From Kalmanozyma brasiliensis GHG001 (taxonomy: Eukaryota > Basidiomycota > Ustilaginomycetes > Ustilaginales): a stretch of DNA of 64,000 nt. Shown one piece after another: positions 46,946 to 55,905 of the stretch. Location: positions 186,802 to 250,801 of the forward strand of contig NW_015961970.1 of the NCBI RefSeq assembly GCF_000497045.1, read 5' to 3'. Under the pieces are notes generated by a model, which worked only from the letters and a program-made list of their open reading frames with translations, had not been told where the DNA came from and searched no databases. Made by a program: the position numbers and the translations under genes. Position 1 is the stretch's first letter; every line of letters begins with the position of its first letter.

Positions 46946-48646
46946 ATGCTCAGCGCGACACCAAGAGCTCGCGCCGCAGGGCGCACTGTCGCCAAGCTGC
47001 TCCGATCAGCCGAGGCAACCTCCCTTCGGCCGGCACAGTCAGCATTCTCACGCTCCATCGGCACCTCCTCCTCTGCTCTTCGCTCGTCTAACGCCGCACC
47101 TGCTCGACTCTCGCTTCCACGGCTCGGAGGTCTCTCGACTCGCCGCGGCCTGGCCACCGTCGCTCGTGACGATCAATTCGCCAACATCACTGCGGCCGAC
47201 GTCGAGGCATTCGCCAAGATCCTCACCTCCCCATCGCAGATTCTCACAACAATCAAGCCTGACTCGGGCTCTTCCGCCTCGTATCAGGCCGTCGACCCCA
47301 GCGAGCTCGACACCTTCAACAATGACTGGATGAACAAGTACCACGGCAAGTCGCAGCTCGTGCTCAAGCCAAAGACCACGCAGGAGGTCTCAGAGGTGAT
47401 GAAGTACTGCCACAGCAAGAATATCGCCGTCGTACCGCAGGGCGGAAACACAGGTCTCGTCGGAGGTGGTGTGCCCGTCTTTGACGAGGTCATCATCCAG
47501 CTCGGCGGACTCAACCAGATTCGATCGTTCGACGAGGTGGCCGGCACTCTTGTCTGCGATGCCGGCTGCATCCTCGAGAGCCTCGACAACCACATCGGCG
47601 AAAAGGGCTACATGATGCCGCTCGATCTCGGTGCCAAGGGCTCCTGCCACATTGGAGGAAATGTCGCGACTAACGCAGGCGGGCTTCGTTTCCTGCGCTA
47701 CGGCAGCTTGCACGGAAACGTCCTTGGTCTCGAAGTCGTGCTTCCCGATGGCACCATCATGGACAACCTCTCGACGCTTCGCAAGGATAACACCGGCTTC
47801 GACCTCAAGCAACTCTTCATTGGCTCCGAAGGCACCATCGGCCTCATCACCGGTGTGTCCATCGTCACTCCTCGCCGTCCCTCGGCAATGAACGTTGCCG
47901 TCTTTGCGCTCGACTCATACGAAGCAGTGCAAACTGTCTTTGGCCAAGTCAAGAAGCACTGTGGCGAGATCCTGTCAGCTTTCGAGTTCTTTGACCAAAC
48001 CTCGTTCGACGTCGTCCAGAAGCACGCCACCGCACATGTCCGCGACCCCTTCGAGGCGCGTCACCCGTTCTACGTGCTCATCGAGACGAGCGGCTCCAAC
48101 AAGGACCACGATGACGAGAAGCTCCAGGTGCTGCTCGAACACCTCATGGAAGAAGGCATGATTGAGGACGGCGTACTGGCCCAGGACGAGACGCAGCTGC
48201 AGGGTCTCTGGGCTTTGAGGGAAAGCATTCCCGAGGCGGCGGGCAAGATGGGCAAAGTGTTCAAGTACGACCTCTCGATGCCGATCAACAAGATGTACGA
48301 GCTGGTGCTCGACATGCGCAAGCGCTTTGACGAGCACGGTGTCCACGGCGACGGCAAGGATGTCGGCGCCGTCTGCGGCTATGGGCACATTGGAGATGGA
48401 AATTTGCACATCAACATCGTAGCCAAGTCGTACGACGAGAAGATCGAGAAGATCATCGAGCCGTATATTTACGAGTGGACGAGCAAGGTCAAGGGCTCGG
48501 TCAGCGCAGAGCACGGATTGGGCTTGATGAAGGCCACCAAGATCGGATACTCAAAGACGCCCGAGAGCGTCGAGTACATGAAGAAGATCAAACACCTCTT
48601 CGATCCAAAGGGCATCTTGAACCCGTACAAGTACATTCAGGTGTAG
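46946..48646 (+). CDS. D-lactate / D-2-hydroxyglutarate dehydrogenase, mitochondrial (DLD2 type)
   Basis: 566 residues. The N-terminus up to about residue 70 is a Arg/Ala/Ser-rich presequence (MLSATPRARAAGRTVAKLLR) with no acidic residue until Glu26. The FAD-binding PCMH domain shows VVPQGGNTGLVGGGVPVFDE and GGNVATNAGGLRFLRYGSLH. The C-terminal FAD-oxidase domain has GYGHIGDGNLHINI and HLFDPKGILNPYKYI. This is the Dld2/D2HGDH group that oxidises D-2-hydroxyglutarate (and D-lactate) in the mitochondrial matrix; the exact substrate cannot be read from the sequence. The start at 46946 is preferred because the presequence begins there; the frame also continues upstream to a 46634 start. No introns. 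Confidence 0.92.
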   Translation: MLSATPRARAAGRTVAKLLRSAEATSLRPAQSAFSRSIGTSSSALRSSNAAPARLSLPRLGGLSTRRGLATVARDDQFANITAADVEAFAKILTSPSQILTTIKPDSGSSASYQAVDPSELDTFNNDWMNKYHGKSQLVLKPKTTQEVSEVMKYCHSKNIAVVPQGGNTGLVGGGVPVFDEVIIQLGGLNQIRSFDEVAGTLVCDAGCILESLDNHIGEKGYMMPLDLGAKGSCHIGGNVATNAGGLRFLRYGSLHGNVLGLEVVLPDGTIMDNLSTLRKDNTGFDLKQLFIGSEGTIGLITGVSIVTPRRPSAMNVAVFALDSYEAVQTVFGQVKKHCGEILSAFEFFDQTSFDVVQKHATAHVRDPFEARHPFYVLIETSGSNKDHDDEKLQVLLEHLMEEGMIEDGVLAQDETQLQGLWALRESIPEAAGKMGKVFKYDLSMPINKMYELVLDMRKRFDEHGVHGDGKDVGAVCGYGHIGDGNLHINIVAKSYDEKIEKIIEPYIYEWTSKVKGSVSAEHGLGLMKATKIGYSKTPESVEYMKKIKHLFDPKGILNPYKYIQV

Positions 48647-48933
48647 AATACTATGCCATGTCATACAGCCACTGCCAGATACACCTTCGCTTTGTCGTGT
48701 TTGCTTTGTGTTGAGTGAAGAAGAGTCATCGAGGACAAGGTGATGTGGATTCGGAAGTCGGGCCGCTTTTTTTGGAAGCTTTGCTCCACACGCACGCTCC
48801 CTTTGACATTTCGACTGAGCAGCAAGAAGATTACCACACCCTCATCCTTTCACCGTCATCATCATCTGCCGTGGTGACCACAAAACTCATTTTCGCCGCG
48901 GCTTCTTCTCTTCACACCAGACACTCTCTCGCA
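48647..48933. other. Short intergenic region
   Basis: 287 bases between two plus-strand genes, with a pyrimidine-rich stretch before the next start. Nothing else seen. Confidence 0.4.
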
Positions 48934-49722
48934 ATGTCGACGTGGGTCTCACCGTCCATGTCACGGTTCAACCGGCACCCGTCTTCTCCGGACACCGCAA
49001 GGGAGTCGGCCACCTCGACGCAATACGAGCCCGTGCAGCTCGGCTCCTCCTCCGTGCTCAAACCTCTCACACCACCGAACGTCTCCAATCTCACTCCCTC
49101 AACGTGTCTCGCGATCGGTGAATTCAAAGACCTCCTTCGCCAGTATCGTCAGCTGGATGACGGGATCACCACGCGCCTCAATCGCTCCTTCGCCCGTTCT
49201 CGCGCGCTGGGCCAGTCCTCCTCGCCCACCCTCCTCTCCAGCGCCTCCAGCACATCGGCGAGCTCCTCGGACCTAGGCACGTCCACCTATGCGACGCCGG
49301 CACCTGGAGCATGTGCCGCTTTCTGGCGCGAACTCGTCGACGTATGGATCGGTCGTGAGGAGGCGGTTCGCTTCTGCATCGCCGTTGCTGACGCCACCTC
49401 CCGACCCAACCTCCCACCAGCATCAGCGAGCAACTCAGATAGAGTCCTGGACGCCGACTATCGACCAGCAACGAGGAGTGAAGGAGGAGAGAGGTGGAGC
49501 AGAGCAGAGAACAGCGCAGAGACCCTAGCCAGGCAGCTGCATAACGAGCTGAAGATTGAAAGTATTATCAGGGCCAGGAGTTTGGATGCGTTCAAGTCGA
49601 GGTGTCGGTTTTTCACACCGAGTCCACCAGCGGGTCCAGATGGGGACAGGGAGAGAGCAATGTGGGCGGGGAGACCGACGCCAGCTGCCGAGGCGAGTGC
49701 TCAGGGCGCCGTGAGGCCATGA
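48934..49722 (+). CDS. MIX23/CCDC58 (Cid2) family protein
   Basis: 262 residues from the ATG at 48934. The core fits the MIX23/CCDC58 family of mitochondrial intermembrane-space proteins linked to protein import: CLAIGEFKDLLRQYRQLDDG, then CAAFWRELVDVWIGREEAVRFC and LARQLHNELKIESIIRARSL with the RCRFF end. The cysteines are spaced as in the family (one near 60, then a CAAFW and an RFC, and a last one near the end). Two Ser-rich inserts (about 90-120 and 160-190) make it longer than the about 150-residue relatives. The frame is open further upstream only by using a non-ATG start, which I reject. No introns. Confidence 0.75.
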   Translation: MSTWVSPSMSRFNRHPSSPDTARESATSTQYEPVQLGSSSVLKPLTPPNVSNLTPSTCLAIGEFKDLLRQYRQLDDGITTRLNRSFARSRALGQSSSPTLLSSASSTSASSSDLGTSTYATPAPGACAAFWRELVDVWIGREEAVRFCIAVADATSRPNLPPASASNSDRVLDADYRPATRSEGGERWSRAENSAETLARQLHNELKIESIIRARSLDAFKSRCRFFTPSPPAGPDGDRERAMWAGRPTPAAEASAQGAVRP

Positions 49723-49825
49723 TACGGGTGTAAGAGCATACAAGGAAATCCACACACACACTTCTCACACAAGGGTCGTTGACAGTGCGACGACGAATCG
49801 TTGCGATGGAATGAAGTGAGAAAGA

Positions 49826-52800
49826 TCACGCGGAAACGACGCCCTGCTGCATCGTAAGCCCGTCTTTGCGACATGATGGACATCCCTTCTTGCCGACGAG
49901 CGTCGAGCGCAGTCTCGCTTCGTACTTGAGCCGTGCTTGAAACTGCTGCGTCGCATCTTGGGCGCGCTGCAGCGGCCCGTAGCTCGACAGCTCGATCAGA
50001 GACGCTTGGGCGATCTGCTTCGCCTCGCCTGTCTTTCCTGCTTCCTCCTCGAGCTCGGTCTGCTGATGCGCGACCCTGCCCCATCTTGCCTTGATGCTGG
50101 GCGTGCTAGCAAACGCCTGCGTAGACGTACATTTGACCTCCGTCGACGTCTTTCCGTCCCCTTTGACGACCGGCACGTTTGCCGGTGGCAGCAGGCACGT
50201 CAGATGGTGTACGTGTCCACACAGGTAAACCACCACCTTTGGCTGTCTTGCTGTTGTCCACGTATCCCCTCCCTTGCCGGTCTTGCTCGCAACCAACGCC
50301 GCGCCGCAGCTCGCGCACACCGACTCGTCATCCACATAGCTCGCGTACGACTGGCTTCTCTGGAGCTCGTCCGAAAGCACCTTCGTATCGTGGCTCAAAA
50401 TCGCCTCGCACCCCTCCAGCAGGCTGATCTGCAATGTAAAATCCGAAAGGATCTTGATCAGCGCCGCCTTCAATCCTGGAATCTCCAGTCCGTTCTTGAT
50501 CCTCCTGATCAGCCGAATCGGATCGATCTCCGCCCCAACATTCTCCAGCAGCCCACGGATAAAGGCGGGCCTCGACTCGGAGTAGCCCAGCAGATCCTCC
50601 CACAGATCGTCGTCGTTCTGCTCTTTCGCAAAATCGATCGCCCGCTCGACATCGCCCAGACGCTCGATGATGAGCGACAGCGCACGTTTGTTATCCCCCA
50701 CCCGACCCAGGAGGAAGACCATCGCGGGTACATAGTCGTGCAGCTCGCAGACCGAAAAGGCGCGCTCGAAGCTGTAGAACGACGACATGGCGCGCAGGTA
50801 CGACATCAACCGAGCCGGTTCGTACTCGGCGTAAAGCTTGACTTGGAGGTCGGCGAACGAGGTGACCTGCTGATGGTCCCGGTCGAAGAGCGCATCGAGG
50901 TACATGTAGAGGTAGCGCGGGTGCGATTCGAGTTGGGCGATGACGCGGCCGATTGGGATCGAGTACGTGTGGTCGACGAGGAGGTCGATCGCCGCACCGT
51001 GCTTCGACCCTGGCACTGTCCGACGCGATTTGAGGTCCTCTTCGAATTCGATGAGGAGAAGCGCTTGGTCTTGGACGGCAGTGAACAGGTTGTTTTCGCG
51101 AATGAGGTCGAAGACGTTGGCCCGACGGAGACGGAGGAAGTACTGCAGGGCTTTGCCGGGTTGACGATTGCGGATGTAGATCTCGGCAAGACACTCCATC
51201 AACAGCTTTTCTGTCCCTGCCTCCTTTCTGCCCGCTCCGGACTTCAACCGGTCCTCCACCGCCAACACTACGGCGGGCGTCGAGTAGATCTCGGACGGCC
51301 ATTCTTTGATCGTCTCGAGCAGCTTCTCCAGATCGTGCTGCAGGAAGTGCGCGAGGATCATATCGTAGATCATCTCACTCAGCGTTGGGTCTGAGGTAGG
51401 AATGAACGGAATGGCGAGACCAAGCTTGCCCCTCTCGACAAAGAGGAAGATCCAGTCTTCCCACGCGGACACGTTGCGACCGAGAATCTTGCTCGCCACT
51501 CTGGCCGCCTCCGAGTATCGATCTTCTTCGACGAGCCAGTTGAGGTACTTTCGGCCGATCTCTTCGGCATCGAATCCGTTTTGGAGGGCGGTTGTGCGGC
51601 CCATGCCTTCAATCTTGACGAGCGCCTCTTGGAATCGTTGTCGCTCCAGCAGCCATTCGACGTGATCCTTCTCGTCGCGTGGCTTGGACACGACAATGTC
51701 TCTGGGGCTGACGACGTAGAATTGCGAAGCCTCGGTGGACTCTTGTCGCACCTTGCGCCCGGCGAGCAGAGCAGCTGAGTAGGCGTGCGCTTCGATCGAC
51801 GGCACGAGGAGATAGTCGTTGCACTGGAAGCGCGAGTAATCGTTGAGACTGAGCACGTCTGAGCTCAGCTCTTCTCCTGCACGGCTAATGATTCTCAGCT
51901 CTGGCCGTAATGCCTCGCGGCGCTTGAAGGCGCGATGGACTGAGCCGCTCTCGTCGTGCTCGTCGTCGTCATCATCCGATTCCTCTGGATCCTCGGTGAC
52001 GTAGGCAAGTACGAGGTAGTCCAGGCCATACGGAGCGATGCCCGCGATCATACAGTCGAGTTGAAAGATCGCGCTGATCTCGATGTAGTACTGCGGATGG
52101 CCCGCGCCCGCGCCTGGTACACCGACCTTGCTGAGCGCTGACGATGCATTCTGCGTCGAGTTTGATCCGATGCTCGCCCCCGACGAAGCCGTCGCGCCTC
52201 CCGCCGCCTTTTGCTTGATCTTGGCCACCTTGATGTGATCTGCCCAGGCAATGAGCAGGGTTCGGTCGTCCTGCCAGTACAGCGTGCACCGGTGCAAGTC
52301 TCCGCGGACGTCCTTGCTGGGCGCGCTGATGAAGCTGATCCTCTGCTTGGCATCTGTATCGTAGACGCGGATACCTTTGTCACTCGCCCATGCGATCATA
52401 TTGCCTCTCCACCGTGTCGTCCAGATCGGACCCTCGCCTGAATGCAGCACCGACTCTTTGTGACCGAACCAATTCTTCTCCCTATGCGTCAACGATCCTG
52501 CCATACCGCCACAGACGAATGCACGAGAAGACTTGCGACCGAAGTTGGGCTCGAGCGAGATGCACCGCATCGGTCGCTTGAAGTCAAAGACGTACTGCTC
52601 GGCTGTGGCAAGGGCCGAGATGGAGACGAGACCGTCCATGGAGGCGGCGGCGACAAAGTCGGACGTGTTATCGATGACGAGGTCGAGGATGGAAGCGGTG
52701 TGGAGCCGAAAGCCTTTGACGAGGTTGCCATCGATGTCGAGGATGTAGATCATACCGGCATGGGTGCCGAGCGCCATAAAGCGAGGTGAGAGGGCAAAGG

Positions 52801-53767
52801 CGGAGGCAGTGTCGCGTTTGAGCACGTCGCTGACCCCGCCCCTGACGCGCGAGTATTTGAGGGACGGCTCCACATCTTCATCCTCTTCGTCTGATGACCC
52901 CTTGTCCTCTTCGTCGCTGACCTGATCTGTATGCGCATCTGCTGCACCCTCGTCTTGGGTCACGCTGGCCGCCTGATCCTTGACAGATCCTATTGTGATG
53001 TCGGATGTCTCTGGATCTTTCGTTGGCGATGGTCGCTTGTCTTCCGTCCTTGCTTCGGCATGCTCATGTGCGTGCTGATCGATGTCATCTACAGCTGCGC
53101 TTGGTTCACCCTCGGGCATCTCACCTTCGAGCAGAATCGTCATCCTATTCTTCGACTCCGCGTCTAAGCGGGAGTCTCGACTGGATCCGCCTCTCGGTAG
53201 GGAAGGTCGCTTGCGTCTTGGCACAGGGGAAGTTGGCAGCGACTCCAACGAGCTGGTGCTCGCTTGGCCGACCGAAGAGCTGCTCTCTGTTCTCTGTAGG
53301 GAGTCGGGCCTGTGCCTGCGAGTACGTTTTCTCGGCGTTGCTGGTGCGGATGATGCGGCCGCTGCTAGAATCTCGGCCGCCAAAGAGGGCTCCTCACCTT
53401 TGTCCTTCGATCCTGTGTCTGAAGGTTCCGCTTGCTTGTCTGTCTCGGGCTCTTCTGATGGGGCATAGTCCATCTCGAGATTGCCTGCTTCTTCGTCGTC
53501 GTCGTCTGCCATCGTAACCGGCTGAGTCTGATCGTCCGACACGGCCGAATTAGACGCTTGCGCATCGTTTTCGCGGGCATCTTCCTTGGTCTCGTCGTCG
53601 TCGTCGTGCTGCGCCGAGATGTTGGATCGCTGTGAAGTTGCTGTTCGCAGACCAGGCCTGTCCCGCCGTCCGAACCCACGTGTTGCAAATGTTGGAAAGT
53701 GAAGGTCAGCAGCTTGCCTCTGACGGATCTCTTCCGCCAGCTTGACGGTCTCCTCAGGTGACGACAT
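49826..53767 (-). CDS. VPS41: HOPS complex subunit VPS41
   Basis: 1313 residues. An unusually long, acidic and Ser-rich N-terminal extension (about 1-300) precedes the beta-propeller (EPSLKYSRVRGGVSDVLKRD onwards). The propeller has the typical Vps41 signatures FALSPRFMALGTHAGMIYIL and KNWFGHKESVLHSGEGPIW. The CHCR-type solenoid follows (VERGKLGLAIPFIPTSDP, then VLLGRVGDNKRALSLIIERL, LWEDLLGYSESRPAFIRGLL). A C-terminal RING-like zinc domain closes it: CASCGAAL, CGHVHHLTC and CPSCRKDG. VPS41 tethers vacuoles and endosomes via Rab7/Ypt7 and AP-3. The true ATG is at 53767; reading from 53788 would need a GTG start. No introns in nearly 4 kb. Confidence 0.92.
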   Translation of the reverse strand: MSSPEETVKLAEEIRQRQAADLHFPTFATRGFGRRDRPGLRTATSQRSNISAQHDDDDETKEDARENDAQASNSAVSDDQTQPVTMADDDDEEAGNLEMDYAPSEEPETDKQAEPSDTGSKDKGEEPSLAAEILAAAASSAPATPRKRTRRHRPDSLQRTESSSSVGQASTSSLESLPTSPVPRRKRPSLPRGGSSRDSRLDAESKNRMTILLEGEMPEGEPSAAVDDIDQHAHEHAEARTEDKRPSPTKDPETSDITIGSVKDQAASVTQDEGAADAHTDQVSDEEDKGSSDEEDEDVEPSLKYSRVRGGVSDVLKRDTASAFALSPRFMALGTHAGMIYILDIDGNLVKGFRLHTASILDLVIDNTSDFVAAASMDGLVSISALATAEQYVFDFKRPMRCISLEPNFGRKSSRAFVCGGMAGSLTHREKNWFGHKESVLHSGEGPIWTTRWRGNMIAWASDKGIRVYDTDAKQRISFISAPSKDVRGDLHRCTLYWQDDRTLLIAWADHIKVAKIKQKAAGGATASSGASIGSNSTQNASSALSKVGVPGAGAGHPQYYIEISAIFQLDCMIAGIAPYGLDYLVLAYVTEDPEESDDDDDEHDESGSVHRAFKRREALRPELRIISRAGEELSSDVLSLNDYSRFQCNDYLLVPSIEAHAYSAALLAGRKVRQESTEASQFYVVSPRDIVVSKPRDEKDHVEWLLERQRFQEALVKIEGMGRTTALQNGFDAEEIGRKYLNWLVEEDRYSEAARVASKILGRNVSAWEDWIFLFVERGKLGLAIPFIPTSDPTLSEMIYDMILAHFLQHDLEKLLETIKEWPSEIYSTPAVVLAVEDRLKSGAGRKEAGTEKLLMECLAEIYIRNRQPGKALQYFLRLRRANVFDLIRENNLFTAVQDQALLLIEFEEDLKSRRTVPGSKHGAAIDLLVDHTYSIPIGRVIAQLESHPRYLYMYLDALFDRDHQQVTSFADLQVKLYAEYEPARLMSYLRAMSSFYSFERAFSVCELHDYVPAMVFLLGRVGDNKRALSLIIERLGDVERAIDFAKEQNDDDLWEDLLGYSESRPAFIRGLLENVGAEIDPIRLIRRIKNGLEIPGLKAALIKILSDFTLQISLLEGCEAILSHDTKVLSDELQRSQSYASYVDDESVCASCGAALVASKTGKGGDTWTTARQPKVVVYLCGHVHHLTCLLPPANVPVVKGDGKTSTEVKCTSTQAFASTPSIKARWGRVAHQQTELEEEAGKTGEAKQIAQASLIELSSYGPLQRAQDATQQFQARLKYEARLRSTLVGKKGCPSCRKDGLTMQQGVVSA

Positions 53768-54096
53768 CGTTGCAGCGGCGATTGGCACCCTGGACCAGCC
53801 TGGTTGTCGGCGCTAGAGAGAGCGATTCTGTTATGACCTCGTCATGCCGGTCGGGGAGAACGTCGAAAGGTGGCAATGATCTGCTCCAGTGCGCCTCCAG
53901 TGGTGTGGCTGAAGGCTGAATAGGATGCCAGTATTGAGATGTGGTTGGCTAAGAAGCGTCTGTGCCAGCATCACGAACCCTGAAAGCGTGATTCAAGAGG
54001 TGGTGGAGGTGTGAGGGGCATCCGTGCATACGAGTAATGTGTAAAGACAATATTGTGCTTTTATATATACAATAAACGGCCGCTCTTCCATGAACG
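53768..54096. promoter_or_regulatory. VPS41 promoter and tRNA-Leu upstream region
   Basis: About 330 bases. TATATATA at 54062-54069 precedes tRNA-Leu by about 28-35 nt. Confidence 0.4.
54062..54069 (+). promoter_or_regulatory. TATA element upstream of tRNA-Leu
   Basis: TATATATA 28-35 nt before the mature tRNA-Leu 5' end, placed like the one before tRNA-Tyr. Confidence 0.55.
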
Positions 54097-54200
54097 GGCA
54101 AGATGGCCGAGTGGTCTAAGGCGTAGCATTAAGGAAGATATTCTGACTGTTCAGGAAAACCTGCTATCTTCGGGCGTGGGTTCGAATCCCACTCTTGTCA
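54097..54200 (+). tRNA. tRNA-Leu (AAG) with 26-nt intron
   Basis: Acceptor GGCAAGA (54097-54103) pairs with TCTTGTC (54193-54199), A73 at 54200. The D arm GCC...GGC has the GTGGTCTAAGGC loop typical of tRNA-Leu. Anticodon stem TAGCA (54124-54128) pairs with TGCTA (54162-54166); anticodon AAG is at 54131-54133. A 26-nt intron (54135-54160) follows base 37. The T arm is GTGGG-TTCGAAT-CCCAC. The variable arm is only about nine bases, short for leucine. CCA happens to follow A73 in the genome, which is not normal for eukaryotic tRNA genes. Confidence 0.9.
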
Positions 54201-54206
54201 CCATTC

Positions 54207-54213
54207 TTTTTTT
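54207..54213 (+). terminator. Pol III terminator, T7
   Basis: Seven T starting seven bases after the discriminator base of tRNA-Leu. Confidence 0.8.
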
Positions 54214-54522
54214 GCAGTTCTTTACAGCATCTTCGACATGGCGGAAGGCTCTTTGCCGGCCAGCGAAAGAAGGGCTCTGGCCGAGACACCTTTTGCTATG
54301 TTGAACTCAGACGAAAAAGGTTGCGGAACGGCGGTGAAGTGCGGAAGAGTGCATGAAGCTGAAGTTCGGTGGTTGCCTCGTTCTGAGCCACAACAATGTA
54401 CACAAGCCTGCTCGAGAGCCAGACGGGCCGTAGTCACACAGATCAGCGTTTCGATCTGTGGAGTCCTGTGTATGTTTCACGAAATAGATTGCAGATTGTT
54501 CGACGCAGACTGCAAAGCGGCT
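54214..54522. other. Intergenic region tRNA-Leu / NDUFA13
   Basis: About 310 bases after the tRNA terminator and before the NDUFA13 stop codon. No gene seen. Confidence 0.4.
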
Positions 54523-55392
54523 CTACAAGACAGTGAAGTTCTTGGGTGTGTAGCGCTTGGTGTTGTAAACCGACTTGCCGGCCTCCCATCCGGGAACATC
54601 CTTCATGATCTCCTTCTCTCGTGCAACCTGGGCCTCGTTTCGTCGATACTCGTCTCGATCCGATTCGGCCATGAGCACGGGGATGAGGTGGATTCGCGAC
54701 CATGCACGCTCCCTCTTGAGCTCTCTGTGGAATGACAACGATCGCATAGAGGATAGTGGTGGAAGTCAGCACTCTGACCTGACTCTCGACTGCAATTGTG
54801 CAGCCTGCTCCGGTTGAGAATGCATGCTTACCTTTGTTCGAGGTTACCGAGGCCGACCTTGTAGAAGCCGTATGCGCAGATCGCAATGACACTGCCAAAG
54901 ATGGTGAGACCCGAAAGGTTCTTGCCTGGCAAGTTGCGCTTGTATCGGATGGGCTGGTAGCCTCCAGAAGGAGGAAGATCCCTGTGGAAGAGAGGAAGAG
55001 TAGACGACGATACGCGTATACGGTGGTCAGAACCAGTCTGTTGCAGCTACCTAGCGATCCTGGAAGAGCCAAAGGGGCCTCCCTCCGGGACGTCGAGCTG
55101 ATACTCACTGTCGGAAGGGGACTGATGCGAGCAATTGAATAGGACGAGCGGAGTCGGATTGAACGAAAGCGGTCGGACAATTTGTTTTCGAGTGAGTATT
55201 GCGTCGATGGGATACAGTTGGCGTCGACGGTGTAGCAAGGGTTGAGGAAGCGACGAGATACGAGGGCATTATGATCAAGATAGAGAAGTCAGTCAGTCTG
55301 TTTCACCTAGCAATTGCTGCTGCTGACTGCTGGCGATCAGCCTGCGATTGCGGTGCAACAGCCGGTGTAATGTACGTACCTGCACCACTCAT
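54523..55392 (-). CDS. Complex I subunit NDUFA13/GRIM-19, four exons
   Basis: Exons on the minus strand: 55392-55380 (13 nt), 55121-55109 (13 nt), 54981-54832 (150 nt) and 54724-54523 (202 nt), giving 125 residues. All junctions are GT-AG (GTACGT, GTGAGT, GTAAGC donors). The deduced protein begins MSGAVPFRQDLPPSGGYQPI, with a transmembrane helix near 40-58 (LTIFGSVIAICAYGFYKVG), then RELKRERAWSRIHLIPVLMA and the conserved C-terminus VPGWEAGKSVYNTKRYTPKN. GRIM-19 is an accessory subunit of mitochondrial NADH:ubiquinone oxidoreductase. The frame of the two small exons is confirmed by the family N-terminus (VPFRQDLPP). Divergent from NOP14, with an assembly gap and a T-run in between. Confidence 0.9.
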
Positions 55393-55568
55393 GTTGTCTG
55401 TGGTGTATGTGGTGACGTTGATCGAGGTGATGGAAGCAAGAGCAGTCAAGACCATCATCAATTCGAGATCGTGGACCGCGCTGCCATGCCAGATTCTCGA
55501 CCAATTCCGTCTCAGTCGGAACCGACGCGCACAGATCGGGAGATCCAACACCTCCACCGGACAATTTT

Positions 55569-55597
55569 NNNNNNNNNNNNNNNNNNNNNNNNNNNNN
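55569..55597. other. Assembly gap (29 N)
   Basis: Unresolved bases directly before a long T run; probably a homopolymer-related gap. Confidence 1.

Positions 55598-55629
<32 letters not shown>
55598..55629. repeat. Poly-T tract of 32 bases
   Basis: Long homopolymer between NDUFA13 and NOP14, adjoining the N run. Real length is uncertain. Confidence 0.7.
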
Positions 55630-55630
<1 letters not shown>

Positions 55631-55905
55631 GTTTGCCTCTCCAGCGCTCAAGAAATTTTGACGAACCCTGAATTGCAAGTTTTGAGTTCTTCTGATGACC
55701 TTCTACTGCCACCATATCCATCAACAAACCCCAACCTATACCCATCTTACGACTCGAGCGGGCTCACGCAACACCTCTGACTTGGACTCGGTCACAAAGG
55801 CTCTCTCCAGGACCAACTCTTCTTTCGGCACGACCACACGAAGGATATCACGTTGCGACACAAGAGAACAGCACTTCCACTCGAACCCCTCTCGTAGTTG
55901 CCATC

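Larger units (their letters stand above)
55393..55905. promoter_or_regulatory. Divergent promoter region NDUFA13 / NOP14 with gap and poly-T
   Basis: About 510 bases between divergent starts. Contains a run of N and a 32-base T run, so the assembly here is incomplete. Confidence 0.4.

Noticed and set aside
53768..53788. Upstream start for VPS41
   Set aside because: The codon at 53788 is GTG, not ATG; the first ATG is at 53767. The same logic excludes a TTG start three codons upstream of ISY1 and a GTG start seven codons upstream of TIP41.
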